From Tenrec ecaudatus (Eukaryota; Chordata; Mammalia; Afrosoricida; Tenrecidae), in contig NC_134545.1 in the NCBI RefSeq assembly GCF_050624435.1, forward strand, positions 85,013,563-85,077,562: 64,000 bases of DNA, written 5' to 3'. Positions 29,255-40,849 of the stretch are shown one piece after another (the stretch's first letter is position 1; each line of letters opens with the position of its first letter). Position numbers and translations under genes: made by a program. The notes under the pieces were generated by a model. That model ran no database searches. It was not told the DNA's origin and was given only the letters and a program-made list of their open reading frames with translations.

Positions 29255-29900
29255 AGTGACTCTATGCTCTAAACATCAATGCTTAATGAAATGGCTGATG
29301 GAATGACTAAGACCACATGCTTCTTTTCATATTCTATATCTACTAAAAACAGTGTGAAATGGCACTGGGGAAGGGAGTCCTAGTCTTGTGACCTGTAGTT
29401 AACTTTCTAGGCTATAGGCAAAGAGCTGACCCTTGTGCTTTGGGACAAATGCGATTTTCTAGCTATAGCTTAGTGGAGGGAGGTTTGGGGGCTGAGATTC
29501 TCTGTCTTAGTGGAGGAAGATGTGGGTGGAGGAAGTTGCGGGTAGCAGAAGCTCTTTTCAAGACCCAGGTCTGCCCCTCCCCTGCCCGGTGCAGCCCAGT
29601 CCGCAACACCCAGGCCACAGATGGCTTCTTCACAAAGGCACAGTGTCTGCTGTGCTGACTCACGGTGGTTCTCAGCCGCCCAGGCAAGTGGCTGGCTCCA
29701 AGGGCCCAAAAGGGGCCCCTCCTGCCCTGTCGTTTCTCATAGGGAGCAGATCATTAGCAAGGGCCATGTCAGGCTTAAAAGTCTGAGGGACTCCAGCCAT
29801 GAAAATAAAAGCAAAGGGCAGAGGAAGACAGACCCAGGGTGGTGGCTAACTGTTCCTGGTCCTGTCTTAGAGAATTGGCCATGGCAGCATGAGCTTGCCC
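29255..29900. other. Unassigned intergenic DNA
   Basis: No repeat or gene is recognised. Open frames overlap on both strands. 30595-30955 is likewise unassigned. Confidence 0.45.
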
Positions 29901-29904
29901 TTAT

Positions 29905-30590
29905 CCTGCCTTGTTTGTTTCAGACACGTACAATTCTTGATGGAGGTAATTCACATAAGATCAACCATTTTAAAGGGACCATGCGGTGGCATTTCATGTT
30001 TTCACTGTGCTGTGCGGCCGTCACTTCTATCTCGTTCCAAAGACACCACAATAAGACCCTGGACTCACCCCAGGGTCCTTTCTCCTCCAGCCCTCATCAC
30101 TCATCTGTTTTTGTTGTTTTTTTTTGCCAGCATATTTTCAGCGACCCTGTAAAGAACAGGGTAGAATTGCCCCTAGCAGTGTCTGACTGTAACTCAGCCA
30201 GAGGAGAAAGCCCCATCCGTGTCTATCGCCCGAGGCACAGCTGGTGGTTTTGAACTGCTGACCTTGCAGTTAGCAGACCAATACTTAACCACGGTGCCAC
30301 CAGGCCTCCTTCATTCCGCTCCTCGGAGCATGTTTTCCAGGGTCATTTATGCTGCAGTCTTGTATAAGCACTGCAGTCTGCTTATTGCAGAGCAATATTC
30401 CATTATATGGCTGAATCCCGATCTGTGGATAGACAGGCAGCCATTGCTAAGGCATTGAGGTTGTTTTTACTTTTTGCCCATTGTCAATCGGGCTGCTATG
30501 ATCATTCATCCACCAGTATCCCAGGGTCTGTTTTCCATTCTTCTGGGTATATATACACCTAGGAATGGAATTGTTGTGATGACACCTTGA
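29905..30590 (-). mobile_element. Old L1 3' region, reverse, split by a SINE
   Basis: It reads 'aagatcaaccattttaaagg', then after the SINE at 30128-30312 'agcaatattccattatatgg' and 'ttctgggtatatatacacct'. This is the order of old mammalian L1 3' noncoding sequence on the minus strand. Confidence 0.7.
30128..30312 (-). mobile_element. AfroSINE inside an old L1
   Basis: 'agcgaccctgtaaagaacag' through 'taaccacggtgccaccaggc' is a reverse copy splitting the L1 at 29905-30590. Confidence 0.82.
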
Positions 30591-30959
30591 GCAGGGATCT
30601 ACAAGGTCCAAAGTTCGAAACCATTCTGGGGCACCACCACCCCCCTACGCCCCGCCATGAGACAAAATGGAGTTTTTGTTTTGTTTTATGGTTATTCTAA
30701 CTAACTTATTGAGGAGCTACGGACCTAGGTTCTACAGCAGATGTGCCACTTTGGTCCCATTCCCTCCACACAAGGGCCTGTCTTCCTCCTAGCGTGTACA
30801 GTCTGTTGTGCCTTTTCTCTCCCCCTCCCTACTTCAGGGAGACCCGGTCCCCGGACTTCCCTTTCTCTGGGCTTAGAGGGTGGGGAATGCGCACTTTCAG
30901 ACTGGCATCAGGCCAAGGGGAGCTGCAGGAACCCCTCGGGTCTTTTCCACAAATTGGAC

Positions 30960-31920
30960 CCTGTGACAGGAACGGGCACACCCACCACAGCCATTAATGC
31001 AACCTTATCACCGACCCGCGCCCAGGCCTCCACCACCATCTGGCTCCACACCGAGAACAGTCCAGGAACCCCCCCGAAAGCGCAGGCCAAACTGCGAGCG
31101 GAGAGGAAGCCGCTCGGTGTAAAGGGGCCTGCGGGGGGCCCTTGCTCATATCTGCGGGGGAGCGCGTCCCTCTCAGCTCGCGCTGAAGAACTAGGAAGAC
31201 ACAACCCGCGGCCTCCTCCTGCCCCACCCCCCAGTTAAAGAGCCGGCCTGTCTGGGCCTGACCCGGAGCAGACAAGAATGGAGGGGAGGGGCCTCCCGCT
31301 CCACCCGCTTCCACCGGGGTTACTGTCGGTCACCGAGTTGGGGCCCGGGAGAGCTTATTTACATTTACATCAGCCCAACAGCGCCTGACCAAGGCAGAGC
31401 CAATCAGCGGCCCCCAAGCTTGTCTGATCCTGGCTGCTCCAATCAGGAGGTGCGATCGGTCCAGCCGCTTTCTCTTGTGAATTTCAGGTCTGCCTGGGGG
31501 GCAGGGAGCGGGGCTCTAGGTTCGGCTTTCCTGCACTTCCGTGCGCCGGGCTCTGGAAGGGGGAACGTGCTGGAATGCCGTTCTCCCGGGGCGACGTCTG
31601 CGCTACGTAGCTCGGAGGGTCTTCCTGGGCCGAGCACGGGGAGCACGTTCCTTCCAGCAGAGACGCAATGGCTTCACTGCCGTTGAGAAACGCAAAGCGA
31701 CCATATAACCTCGCTTCACGGCCGGGCGGCCCCTCCCTAGCCCAGGGCTGCAAAATACGTGCTCCCAAGCACGCTGCCTTCGAGGTGGATGAGACTTTGC
31801 TAACCGGGACTGGCCAGTAGGCGAGCTGGTATTTATTTTTGTCCGCGCCTCCCCTGTAATGGATGAACGGAGGACAGAGTCAGCACAACCTACTGAAGGC
31901 TGGCCCGGCACAGGAGCGCG
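30960..31920. promoter_or_regulatory. CpG-rich block, candidate OLMALINC-equivalent promoter/enhancer
   Basis: A GC- and CpG-rich block of about 1 kb stands alone between SINE- and LINE-rich sequence, about 10 kb past the SCD poly(A) site. Two CCAATCAG boxes occur at 31400-31407 and 31439-31446, next to an A/T-rich 'ttatttacatttaca' at about 31357. In human, OLMALINC (LINC00263) starts about 9 kb downstream of SCD and its promoter region loops to SCD. Position and composition fit; no transcript can be shown here. OLMALINC RNA may be primate-restricted, so only the DNA element may be shared. Open frames in the block overlap on both strands and are not called. Confidence 0.5.
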
Positions 31921-31987
31921 GACACGGGAAAAGTGCCCCAGGAATATTCAGGGCCTGGGTGTTAAGGAGCATGAAAGTAGTGTAAAA

Positions 31988-32273
31988 AGCCAAACTCGGT
32001 GCCATCTAGTTGATTCCGACTCGGGGACCCTATAGAACAGGGAACTGCCCGTGTGGGTTTCCTCCCCGCCCCCTCCCATTGATTAGATGATATTTTAACA
32101 GTTTCCATACTAACTGCCATCAAGTTGATGCTGACTCATAGCGACCCTATAAGGGTGGCTAGAACGGTCCCTGTGAGTTTCTGGGAGTCTTTCTCCCGCT
32201 GAGCAGCTTTTGGATTCGAACTGGTGACCTTACAGTTGGCAGCCCGATGGGTTGCCACACCACCTGGGCTCTC
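31988..32273 (-). mobile_element. Two reverse AfroSINE pieces
   Basis: 31988-32065 holds a 3' part ('gccatctagttgattccgac') with an inserted C-rich run. 32108-32273 is a longer copy ending 'gttgccacaccacctgggct'. Confidence 0.7.
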
Positions 32274-32279
32274 CGTTTG

Positions 32280-32460
32280 ACGATTTTCACACGCATACAA
32301 ATCCCCTATCAGACATTTCGATAGTTCAATCGCATTACTAAGAGTTGGGCAACCGTCACCACAATCAGTTCCAGGACATCTCTTATTCCTGTACTCACTG
32401 TTAGTGCCCCTTTCCTGCCAGTCTCCCTGTAATGCCTCTTTGAATTGACCGATGCAGTTA
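32280..32460 (-). mobile_element. L1 3' UTR fragment, reverse
   Basis: It shows 'acgcatacaaatcccctatc' and 'accacaatcagttccaggac', similar to the fragments at 2170 and 39605, between two minus-strand SINE pieces. Confidence 0.45.
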
Positions 32461-32467
32461 TCTCTAG

Positions 32468-32570
32468 GCCCTGTGGGTTTCTGGGCTTATAAATCTTTAT
32501 GAGAGCATCAAGCGAAAGTGCTTGGCTGGTGGGCTCTGAACTGCTGACCTTGTGGAACTCACTGTGCCAG
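32468..32570 (-). mobile_element. AfroSINE fragment
   Basis: 'ccctgtgggtttctgggctt' and 'ctgaactgctgaccttgtgg' mark the middle and 5' parts in reverse. Confidence 0.6.
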
Positions 32571-32721
32571 GTGGTGTGTCCTGGGAGAGAAGAGGAAAGA
32601 GTGTTTGAATGCCAGGCAGAAAGTTTAGAGGAGCTTGTTTCTGTAAGTACACAGTAGTCCCCAATTTAAGATACACTTAAGACCGGCATATATTTGTACA
32701 TCTTATCTTTAGTTATAACGA

Positions 32722-33048
32722 GTCCTGGTAGCGCTGTGGGTTCAGCGACTACCCAAGTAGTTAGTGGTTCAAACCTACCTATCGCTCAGCTGGAGAAAGA
32801 TGAGTCTGTCTGCTCCAATAATGGGAAAGGAGCTCTGCTGAAGCAGTGGTTACACACTTGGCTATGATTCTCCTAGGTGGGCAGTTTGATACCGCCAGAC
32901 GCTTCACTAGAGGGGAAAAAACAGGGCTTTCTACTCCGGTTGCAGTCTCAGAAATGTGCATGACCTTATACCCTTCCCTATAGGGTTTAGCCTTCCCTGT
33001 GGGGTAACTATGAGTCAGTATGGACGCTATGGCATTAAGTGTGGGTTA
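32722..33048 (+). mobile_element. Two forward AfroSINE copies
   Basis: 32722-32825 is a 5' half ('agtcctggtagcgctgtggg'). 32828-33048 is fuller ('gaggggaaaaaacagggctt' to 'ctatgagtcagtatggacgc'). Confidence 0.7.
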
Positions 33049-33077
33049 GTGATCTGTACTACATAAACCCCACCCAA

Positions 33078-33248
33078 AAAACCCACTGCCTGTCCAGTCC
33101 AGTCCATCTCACAGGGGACCCACAAAACCCAGGTCAATAGCCCCAGAGGCTCTCCAAGGCTGTAAATCCCGTGGGGTGGCTGGTGGGTTCCAACCATGGA
33201 CCTCTGGATTAGTAATCAAGCGCTGTAACCACTGTGTCACCAGAGACC
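33078..33248 (-). mobile_element. AfroSINE
   Basis: 'aaacccactgcctgtccagt' to 'gtaaccactgtgtcaccaga' is a reverse copy, diverged in the middle. Confidence 0.7.
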
Positions 33249-33579
33249 TTCCCCTGGCCCCTCTCTCCGTAAGTAAGTTCTGTGTTTCTAACCCTTAAAG
33301 AAGATATCAACATCCCTACAAAGATACAGATAATAATGTAAACAAAACAAGAAAAGAAGTATTCTGTCAGAACCGAGTCCTGACATCGTGGCGAGAATGG
33401 CAGCCTGCTGTAAGTCACGCACTCCCTGAGCTATGGAGTCATCAGATCTTTCCAAGCAGGAGAGGTCAGTGGGCTCCTCTGGGTTTCAAAAAGCTAATTG
33501 TTAACAACACGGGTAAAAGAGTCGGTCCGAGGAAGACCAGATCCAGTACTGGAGACCAGTCAGAAGGCTAGTGTTACAA

Positions 33580-33990
33580 TGTCAGTAAGGGGTCATGCAC
33601 GTGACCTATAAAAAAAGGTGAGTGTGGTAATGGTGGAAATAGAAAGGAAGGGCACAGCTGAAAGGCTTTGGGGAATAGGATCGATCGCACTTAATTCATT
33701 GGATGAAAGAGATGGGGGAGGCATGGAGTCTGCTGTTAGGTTCCTTGCCTGAGTGGCAGCCAGGGTAGTGACGTCACTAACTGCAATGGGTGGTAAAGAA
33801 AAGAGAACCCAATTTTGAAAAGAGAAAAGTTTGACTGGGCCTGCAGAAGCTTGAGATGCAAGAACATCTACTTGTAAGTAATACCCCGGAGACAATTGGG
33901 AATATAGATGTGGTGCTCAGGAGAGACGTGGATATGAAAACCAATGAGTTTATAGTCAAGGGCACCAGGGACAGCTGATCACCTATGAAG
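33580..33990 (+). repeat. Possible ancient eutherian repeat
   Basis: 'acttgtaagtaataccccgg' and 'atatagatgtggtgctcagg' resemble the distal part of the same ancient family suspected in SCD intron 4. The flanking DNA (33250-33580 and 33990-34180) shows nothing else. Confidence 0.35.
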
Positions 33991-34182
33991 TGATCATAGA
34001 AAAATATGAAGATTCAGTGGCAGATTATTTCAGAGGTACCAACGTTTGGCATGTAGAAAGAAGACACAGCGCAACAGACGGAAAAGTATCAGAAACACAC
34101 ACACACAAAACCAGTTCAACAGTGCAGTACTTGTATAGAAACTCTAATAGGAGTAGTAGACGACTCCTTCATTATGCTCACT

Positions 34183-34368
34183 GACTACGATCGAGCAATG
34201 CCGACTTCTGGAGACACTATAGGACAGAGTAGAATGACCCCGGTGGGTTTCCGAGACTAACTCTACAGGAGTCAAAAGCCTCAGCACAGAATGGCTGCTG
34301 GTTTTAAACTGTGGACCTTGCTATAAGCAGCCCAACAGGTAACCCACTGGGACCAGGGCCCCTTCTGT
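34183..34368 (-). mobile_element. AfroSINE adjacent to RTE
   Basis: 'aatgccgacttctggagaca' and 'aggtaacccactgggaccag' mark a reverse copy ending 10 bases from the RTE tail. Confidence 0.72.
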
Positions 34369-34377
34369 TATGCTAGA

Positions 34378-35325
34378 GTTGTTGTTGATCTAGTTAGGTG
34401 CCATCCTTGGTTCTGACCCATCTCGATCTTCGGCACAACAGAACGCAACACTGCCTGTTCCTTGCCATCCTCACAGTTGTTCCTATCCTTGAGCGTAGTG
34501 TTGAAATCATGGTGTCAATTCTCGGTGCGGGCCTTTACCAAGCACAATGTCCTTCTCTAAGAACTAGTGTCTCTTGACAGTAGGTCCAAAGTACGCAAAC
34601 ATCTTCTAAAGAGAACCCTGGCTGTATGTCGTCCAAGACAGATCTGTTAGTCTGTTTAGCAGTCCATGATACTTTTGATACCCTCATCCAGGACTGCAAT
34701 CCAAATGCATCCGTTCTTCTGTGGTCTTCTTTATGCACGTCCAACTTTCACATGCATCTGAGGCCATTAAAAATACCATGGCTTGGGTCAGGTGCACCCT
34801 AGTCCTCAAACCTCCTTGCTCTTCAACACGCTAAAGAGGTCTGTGCAGCAGATTTACCCAGTCCAATGAGTCTTGTGATCTCTTGACTGCTGCCCCCGTG
34901 AGTATGATTTGTGGGTCTAAGCAAGACCAATCATTGACAACTTCCATCTTTTCTCCATTTAACATGATGTCACCTCTTGGTCCAGTTGTGAGGATTTTGA
35001 TCTTCTTGACATTGAGGTGTCATCCACACTGAAGGCTGCAGTCCTTCATCTTCATCAGCAAGTGCTTCGAGTCCTCCTCACTTTCAGCAAGCAAGGTTTC
35101 TTATTATCTGCATGTAGCTTAATAAGCATTCTCCCATTCTGAGATGGCATTCATAACCTAGCTTCTCTGACGACTTGCTCTGCATACATATTGAATAAAT
35201 ATTGAGAGAAGACACAACCCTGGCACACACCTCTTCTGATTTTAAACCGTGCAGTTTTCCCTTTGTTCTGCTTGTCCAACTGCCTCCGAATCCACGTACA
35301 AGTTCACAGTGAGCACAATGAAGCG
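34378..35325 (-). pseudogene. RTE-type LINE fragment, reverse transcriptase end
   Basis: Read on the minus strand the segment encodes broken RTE (BovB-like) reverse transcriptase, e.g. LLAESEEDSKHLLMKMKD at 35040-35093. It ends at the 3' tail where 'ttgttgttgatctagttagg' on the plus strand is the complement of the tail. Stops and frameshifts are frequent. It abuts a minus-strand AfroSINE at 34183-34368, a family thought to use RTE machinery. Confidence 0.75.
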
Positions 35326-35329
35326 TTGC

Positions 35330-35880
35330 GGAACTTTTTAGGGTGAGGGAATTGTTTTACTGTTTGATTGTGGTGGTGGCTATACAACTGTGTACCATTT
35401 CCAAAAAGCCAAAGACAAAATGTCTTAATTTTTAAAAGGGAGGGGGAAATACTGTTGGCGGCACTTATTCTATAGGATTGTGCTGGGGATGAAATGTAAC
35501 AAGAGAGCATGGAGCTTAAACCAGGAAAAAGGAAGAGTGGGCCAGGACCACTGCATAGCAGAGGGCAGCGGGGGAGGGGAAACAGGGAGAAAAGCTCCAA
35601 GGAGGAGCCTCTAAAACAAACAGAAACCTCCAGAGTGGGTTCAGACAACAAAGGGAGGTAATGACCCGGAATCCAGGCATCCCCAATTTAGTCAGAGCCC
35701 CACTTCAAGGGCTCTGTCAGGTCATCAGTCGGTTCTGACATGGGCCACACCTTGTTCTTGCTTTTTCATTTCTCTTTTTTATTGCTTTTTATTAATTAGT
35801 ACCTTTGTAAATCTGATCTGTTTTTGTCTCCAGAAGCTGGAAACATTATATATAAACTTACAGATAGATTTTAACACATC
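35330..35880. other. Unassigned intergenic DNA
   Basis: No gene. A T-rich stretch with 'atttattagctttt'-like text near 35770-35800 may be a decayed LINE. 36580-37700 is also unassigned. Confidence 0.4.
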
Positions 35881-35884
35881 ACAT

Positions 35885-35986
35885 AGTGACACAGTTGGGT
35901 TGCTAACCGAACGAATGGTCAGCACTTTGAGCCCCCCAGCTTCTCAGGGTGAGAAAGCTAAGGCTCTCTGCACACCCTCTAGATTA
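35885..35986 (+). mobile_element. AfroSINE, left part, interrupted by a hAT
   Basis: 'gttgggttgctaaccgaacg' and 'gcacaccctctagattaca' form the left part. The right part is at 36216-36252. Confidence 0.65.
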
Positions 35987-36215
35987 CAGGGGTCCTCAAA
36001 CTTTTTAAACAGGCGGCCAGTTCACTGTCCCTCAGACCCCTTGGAGGGCCGGACTATAGTTTTTTTTAAAAACCATAAACAAAGTCCTATGCACACTGCA
36101 CATGTCTTATTTTGAAGTAAAAACAAAAACAAATGGGGCAAAAACACCCAGTGGGCTGGCTAAATGGCCTGGGCGGGCGGCATGTGGCCCGAGGGCTGTA
36201 GTTGGAGGACGCCTG
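35987..36215 (+). mobile_element. Second hAT MITE family (OposCharlie1/OC1-like) inside a SINE
   Basis: It begins 'caggggtcctcaaacttttt' and ends 'ctgtagttggaggacgcctg', giving inverted ends of the CAGGGGTCCTCAAACT type. The interior 'cctatgcacactgcacatgt' and 'ttattttgaagtaaaaac' resembles the OC1 family as I recall it. It interrupts an AfroSINE whose halves lie at 35885-35986 and 36216-36252. No clean 8-bp duplication is left. Confidence 0.65.
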
Positions 36216-36325
36216 CGGGTCTCTCAGGGTCCCTGAGGGTCAGAATGGACTGGAGGAGCCCGGTGGATCTGTTGGGCTCACTGCCAAGTCAGCATCATCT
36301 CGGATGACAGTGGGTTTAGGTCTTT
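36216..36325 (+). mobile_element. AfroSINE right part plus a truncated second copy
   Basis: 36216-36252 ('tgagggtcagaatggactgg') completes the SINE split by the hAT. From 36253 'aggagcccggtggatctgtt' starts another, internally deleted copy. Confidence 0.6.
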
Positions 36326-36419
36326 GTTTTTTAGCTGTAATATATTTTAGTCATAAGTGTCCTACAAACAAACAAAACAGATAGCTGCCTGTGGAAACTC
36401 AGCCAAAGAAAACAACCTC

Positions 36420-36575
36420 AGACAAACTCACTGTCCCAGAGTCCATGACAGTCCACAGCGACCCTCCAGGGCAGGGTCGAGCTGCACCGTGAGTTTTCGA
36501 GACGGGAACTGCTTAAGGGAGCAGAAAGCTGCATCTTCTCCATTGGAGCATAACCACTGTGCCACCAGGGCTCCT
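36420..36575 (-). mobile_element. AfroSINE
   Basis: 'ccatgacagtccacagcgac' through 'ccactgtgccaccagggctc' is a reverse copy. Confidence 0.77.
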
Positions 36576-37709
36576 GCGGAAACTCAAGTGCATCGAACGA
36601 GGGTCTCCTTGTACTTTTAAACTGCAGAGGGAACATTTATGCGAGAACTCGGTAGTTAAAATACAGTTCAGGGGAGGGGAAAAAAACCTACAGGGTGGGG
36701 GGTGATGAGTGGTTTGACATGTGGAACTCAGTATCGATAAAATAAAACGTACATGCCCTACTTCATCTATGATAAAAAGTGAAAAAAATCTTAGTGGCAA
36801 ACACTATTTAAAAATAAAATGCAGGATAGACGTGGAAAAAGACCTGGTCTTGATTCCTCCAGGGGCAAAGGTGGATCCAAGTAGGAGAGAAGCTTTGGCT
36901 GTGGTTGGAGGAGGAGAAAGGGCAGAGCTATCAGGTGACTCTAGGACTACCAATTAGGTGGTTTCCTTTTTTTGGACAACGTCTTGAGGGGTGAGTCATT
37001 CCTTTCCGGAACCCACGGTGGCCAGGGGGAGGTCCCTGCACAGGGTGAGGCAATAGAGTAGATTACCTCTTGGGCCCCACCTCGTTTTAAGACTATAATT
37101 TCAAGTACATCAAAGCCTTGCCTTTAAACAAAGGTAGGTTACTTTCAGTGTAGGAAACGGTTGGTTTTTTGTTTGGGTTTTTTTTTGGTCCACCTTCCAC
37201 CTTGTTCTTTTTTCATTATTTCATCTGCAGCCCAACACTGCATTGTTTTAAGCAAATCTATTAAACCCGTTTTTATAACCTGACAGAGGCTTAAAAATCC
37301 CTTTTGTTGTGGCTGGGTGCTGCCAGTCCAGACTGACTCACAGTGACCCCTTGTGCCTTAGTGTAGGCTTCTATAGGCCCCCCCAGGGCTTTCCCAGGGA
37401 GTCAGGGGACTCGGTTGAACCATTTAAAATGCAACCCTCCCTAGGCCGTGGGTTGAACTAGAATTGTTTCACTGTCATCTGAATTCTCATTATATATTCT
37501 GTACGTGGGATCCTATAGTATCATCGAGCACCAGCGAGACTAGAAGTCAGTCGGGTTCAAGGTTGGGTTGGGCAGTTTACTAGATGCATGACTTGGGGTA
37601 ACATATTTAATACAGAGGTTTTCCAAAGCTTGGCTCACTGGCCCCTGAGGGTTCCCAAGCATTTTTCTGGGAATCTGTTAGGACAGAATGGTGATCATCA
37701 TAAAGCCAA

Positions 37710-37840
37710 AACCAAACCAAACTCCCTGCTGTGGAGTCGCTGCTGATGCACAGCGGCCTCCGGAGCAAGGTACCACGACCTCTGTGGGCCTCTGAGACTA
37801 GCTGCAGGAGTCGAACGCCTGTCTTTCTCCTGAGTCTCAT
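37710..37840 (-). mobile_element. AfroSINE 3' part
   Basis: 'actccctgctgtggagtcgc' and 'tgggcctctgagactagctg' mark a reverse copy lacking its 5' half. A more decayed scrap may lie at 37308-37400. Confidence 0.6.
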
Positions 37841-38099
37841 CCTCAATGAAGCCTTTGTTTGTCCCTTGCAGCCTATTGACAGTTGTACTGACAGGTCCTA
37901 AGCAGGGGTGAGAAGATCAGTTGTGCCTCGTCAGAAACCACAGCGCCAGCGTCAAGGGTGATCGGCCGTTCCTCACCGCCACAGCCAGCTTGCCTCGAGT
38001 GTGTTTTAGATGAAGGAAGGTCTGAGAGCACACAGCTCAGCGGTGGGCTGCTAAAGGGAAGACTGGTGTTTCAAGCGGCAGGGCTTCTGGAGCAAAACG

Positions 38100-38493
38100 A
38101 AACAACCAACCCATGGTCAGCACATCCATTCCGACTCTCCGGGAAACCCTATGGGACAGAGTAGAATTGCTCCAGAGAGTTTCCAAGGCTGAAATTGTCA
38201 ATGGCAGCAGACTGCCTCCTCTTTCTCCTGTAGAGCAGCTGGTGGCTTTGAACCTGTTGGAGAGCAGCCTAATGCTTAACCCCTGGCACCACCAACACGA
38301 CTCCTTCTGTAAAGTTGAAAAAGAAAGCACTGCCGTTGAGTTGATTTAGATGCATGGGGACTCTGTATAGGGTTTCCTAGATTGTAAATCTTTTCAGGAG
38401 CAGAGAGCCTCATCTTTATACCCGAGAATAGCTGGTGGATCCGAACCACCAACCTTGGGGTTAGCAGTGCCGATACTTAACCGACAGTGCCCT
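38100..38493 (-). mobile_element. Two head-to-tail reverse AfroSINEs
   Basis: 38100-38305 ('ctatgggacagagtagaatt' to 'aacccctggcaccaccaaca') and 38325-38493 ('gccgttgagttgatttagat' to 'ttaaccgacagtgccc') share orientation, 20 bases apart. Confidence 0.8.
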
Positions 38494-38754
38494 TAGGACT
38501 TCTAAAAAAAAATAACAACACCTAAAGGACAGTTCTGCTCTGCACCCATGATTTAATGGCACACAGCAATCGTAGCTGTTGATAAAGGAGTGAAAGATTT
38601 CACTTTATTAAATCCTGGCCCATGAGGACATGTTTTGTAAAAATCCCGTGATGAGTGGGCAGTACACAGAAAGCACCTCTGCTTCCTAACAAAGCAGTCT
38701 GGTTGTCTTGAAGCAGAGCCGTCATGTGGCCATTTGAGTTGTGAGTTGAATCTG

Positions 38755-39605
38755 CCTGCTTTTTGCATCTATGGTTGTTCGGCTTGCTGGTTTTCAGTTA
38801 GAATACTGTGTTCAAGGTTCACCTGTTCCTTTTAGCATCTATTTCCTAGACCAGTTTCAGGTCCATCACAGATGGAGGTAGAAAGTATAGCATGTGTGGG
38901 TAAGTGTTTATGTGGACACGTTTTCATCTCGTTTGGGGAAATGCCTTGGGCCCCAAATGCTCTATCAAATGGCCAGTCTATGGCTTCATTCTTTTTCTTG
39001 TTCAACCAGGTTCCATGGCACCATTGAGCTTACCCAGTTCTATTAGTGCATTCCTCAGTGGGTGGACATTTGTATTGTTTCCACTCTTTGATGAGTAAAG
39101 CCATTAGGAACATTTATGTATAGTTTGTGTGCAGACATGTATTGCCATTCCCCTGGAAGACATACCTAGCAGTGACATTGCTCAGTCATGCGGTGACTCT
39201 GTGTAAGCCTTTGAGGAATTTCCTAACTGCTTTCCAGAGCAGCTGCACATTTTAGGCACAGTCCACCACCAGACGTGGAGGACACTCCCGTTCTTCTACA
39301 TTCACCGCCGTCAGTATCTGTCTATGTGATTACTGCCAACCTAGTTGATGTAAAGTGCTTTCTCGTTGTGATCTTCATTTGCATTGCCCTACTGACTAAC
39401 TATGTTGAGCAGTTTTTCATGTGCTTACCGGTCGTTTTTCATCTCTTCTTTCAGGAAATGTCTATTCTAACCTCTGCTAGATTTTTAAAAATTTTACTGT
39501 TGAGCCTCAACAGTTTCTTTTATATTCTGGATACCAAGTCCCTGACCAGATAAACTATTTGCAAATATTTTCTCTTGTGTTGTAAGTTGTCTTTTCGCTG
39601 TTTAA
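38755..39605 (-). mobile_element. Old L1 3' region, reverse
   Basis: It includes 'gtgggtggacatttgtattg', 'atacctagcagtgacattgc', 'cttcatttgcattgccctac' and 'ccctgaccagataaactatt'. Frames are broken. It is followed directly by the L1 at 39606. Confidence 0.7.
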
Positions 39606-40720
39606 AAAACTTTTTAAAATAGTCTGATTTGCACATAATCCACATATCATACAACTCAATCAGATCAAGAAGAATTGTACCGTCATTAGCACAATCAATT
39701 TAGAACATTTTCTTTTTTTGTCAGGGTCAAGTCACTTTTGTTGCATGAGTTGTGCGATCACAATCAGTTCCAGTGCTCCCTCCCCACTCCCGCATGCACT
39801 GTTTGCTCCTCCAGTCTCCTCACCCTCCCTATCTCCCACCCCCGGCCCCACCCCCCTATAAACCCTGCATCGCTTGTTATCTCTATGCACCTATTTCTCT
39901 TGAGCTTCATGAACTGGAAAGCCCAACAGATACAATAAAAAAGCAAAATAAAATGGTAAGGATAAAATAACAAATAATATAAAAACAAATAATGAGTAAG
40001 AAAGAAAAGACAACCAAAACCAGAAACAAATTTAAAAGAAATAAAGAAAAGACCACCATTCGTATTTTAAAAAACCAGGGAAGAAATTTCTGTCATGGAA
40101 CAAACAAGAAATACTTGCACCTAGAACAATTTCAGGTTCGGTCAAGAGAGGGATCAACTGACCAAGTATCAAACTGGATCTAGCGTAATCAAGATTACAA
40201 TAGCCTCTATCTGTTAGTAGAGCTGTGGCTAGAGGGGATTTGCCAGTGACTTAATCTGACTAGGTACTCTGTAGCTGGGTTCTGGGTTTCCATTGCCCTC
40301 CATACTCCTCTACAAATTGGGTGTTCGAAATTTAAGCTCCAATACTTTCCCCTTCATTATACTTGAATTATGTAATTGTCATCTTTGGATCACACAAGCT
40401 GGTGGGCTTCTTCCATGTGGACTTAGTTGATTCCTCACTTAGATGGCTGCTTGTTTTAATACACACCTTTAGTACCCCAAACACTATCCCAATTGACAGC
40501 CAGGCATCATCTGCTTTCTTCACCGCACGTTGCTGTAGCACCCTTATCTTCAGTGATCATTTCATGAAGGTGAGTATCGAGCAGGGCCTTGTTGTCAGAA
40601 CTAACTGTTTTTGGATTGAGGCTAGAGTTCAGTGGGACTTAGAATCCATCTGTTTGTCCCTGGGACATACACATCCCTCTGGAGTATAAAGCGATTGCAC
40701 TGATAACGTCATCAATTTTC
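39606..40720 (-). mobile_element. L1 3' UTR, reverse, about 1.1 kb
   Basis: It runs from 'gatttgcacataatccacat' through 'gcacaatcaatttagaacat', 'aaaccagaaacaaatttaaa' and 'aagctggtgggcttcttcca' to 'gatcatttcatgaaggtgag'. Parts correspond to 48780-49020. It is noncoding. Confidence 0.6.
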
Positions 40721-40849
40721 CCAATCGCACAGCGTCGGTGGGAGGCATCTATGCAAGCACACATCCACTGCCAGTCGCAACCCATGGGTTGTGATCTCCC
40801 ATTCCTTTGAGCTCTGTTTACCTTCAGGGTGGGGATGGTGCCAAGGGAA

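Noticed and set aside
29621..30253. A 210-codon frame on the plus strand
   Set aside because: Its 3' half runs through an antisense old L1 and an AfroSINE, so it is chance.
30741..31238. A 165-codon frame at the downstream CpG block
   Set aside because: Overlapping frames exist on both strands. Treated as CpG-rich regulatory DNA.
32640..32720. 'cagtagtccccaatttaaga' as the end of another DNA transposon
   Set aside because: No inverted partner end was found nearby.
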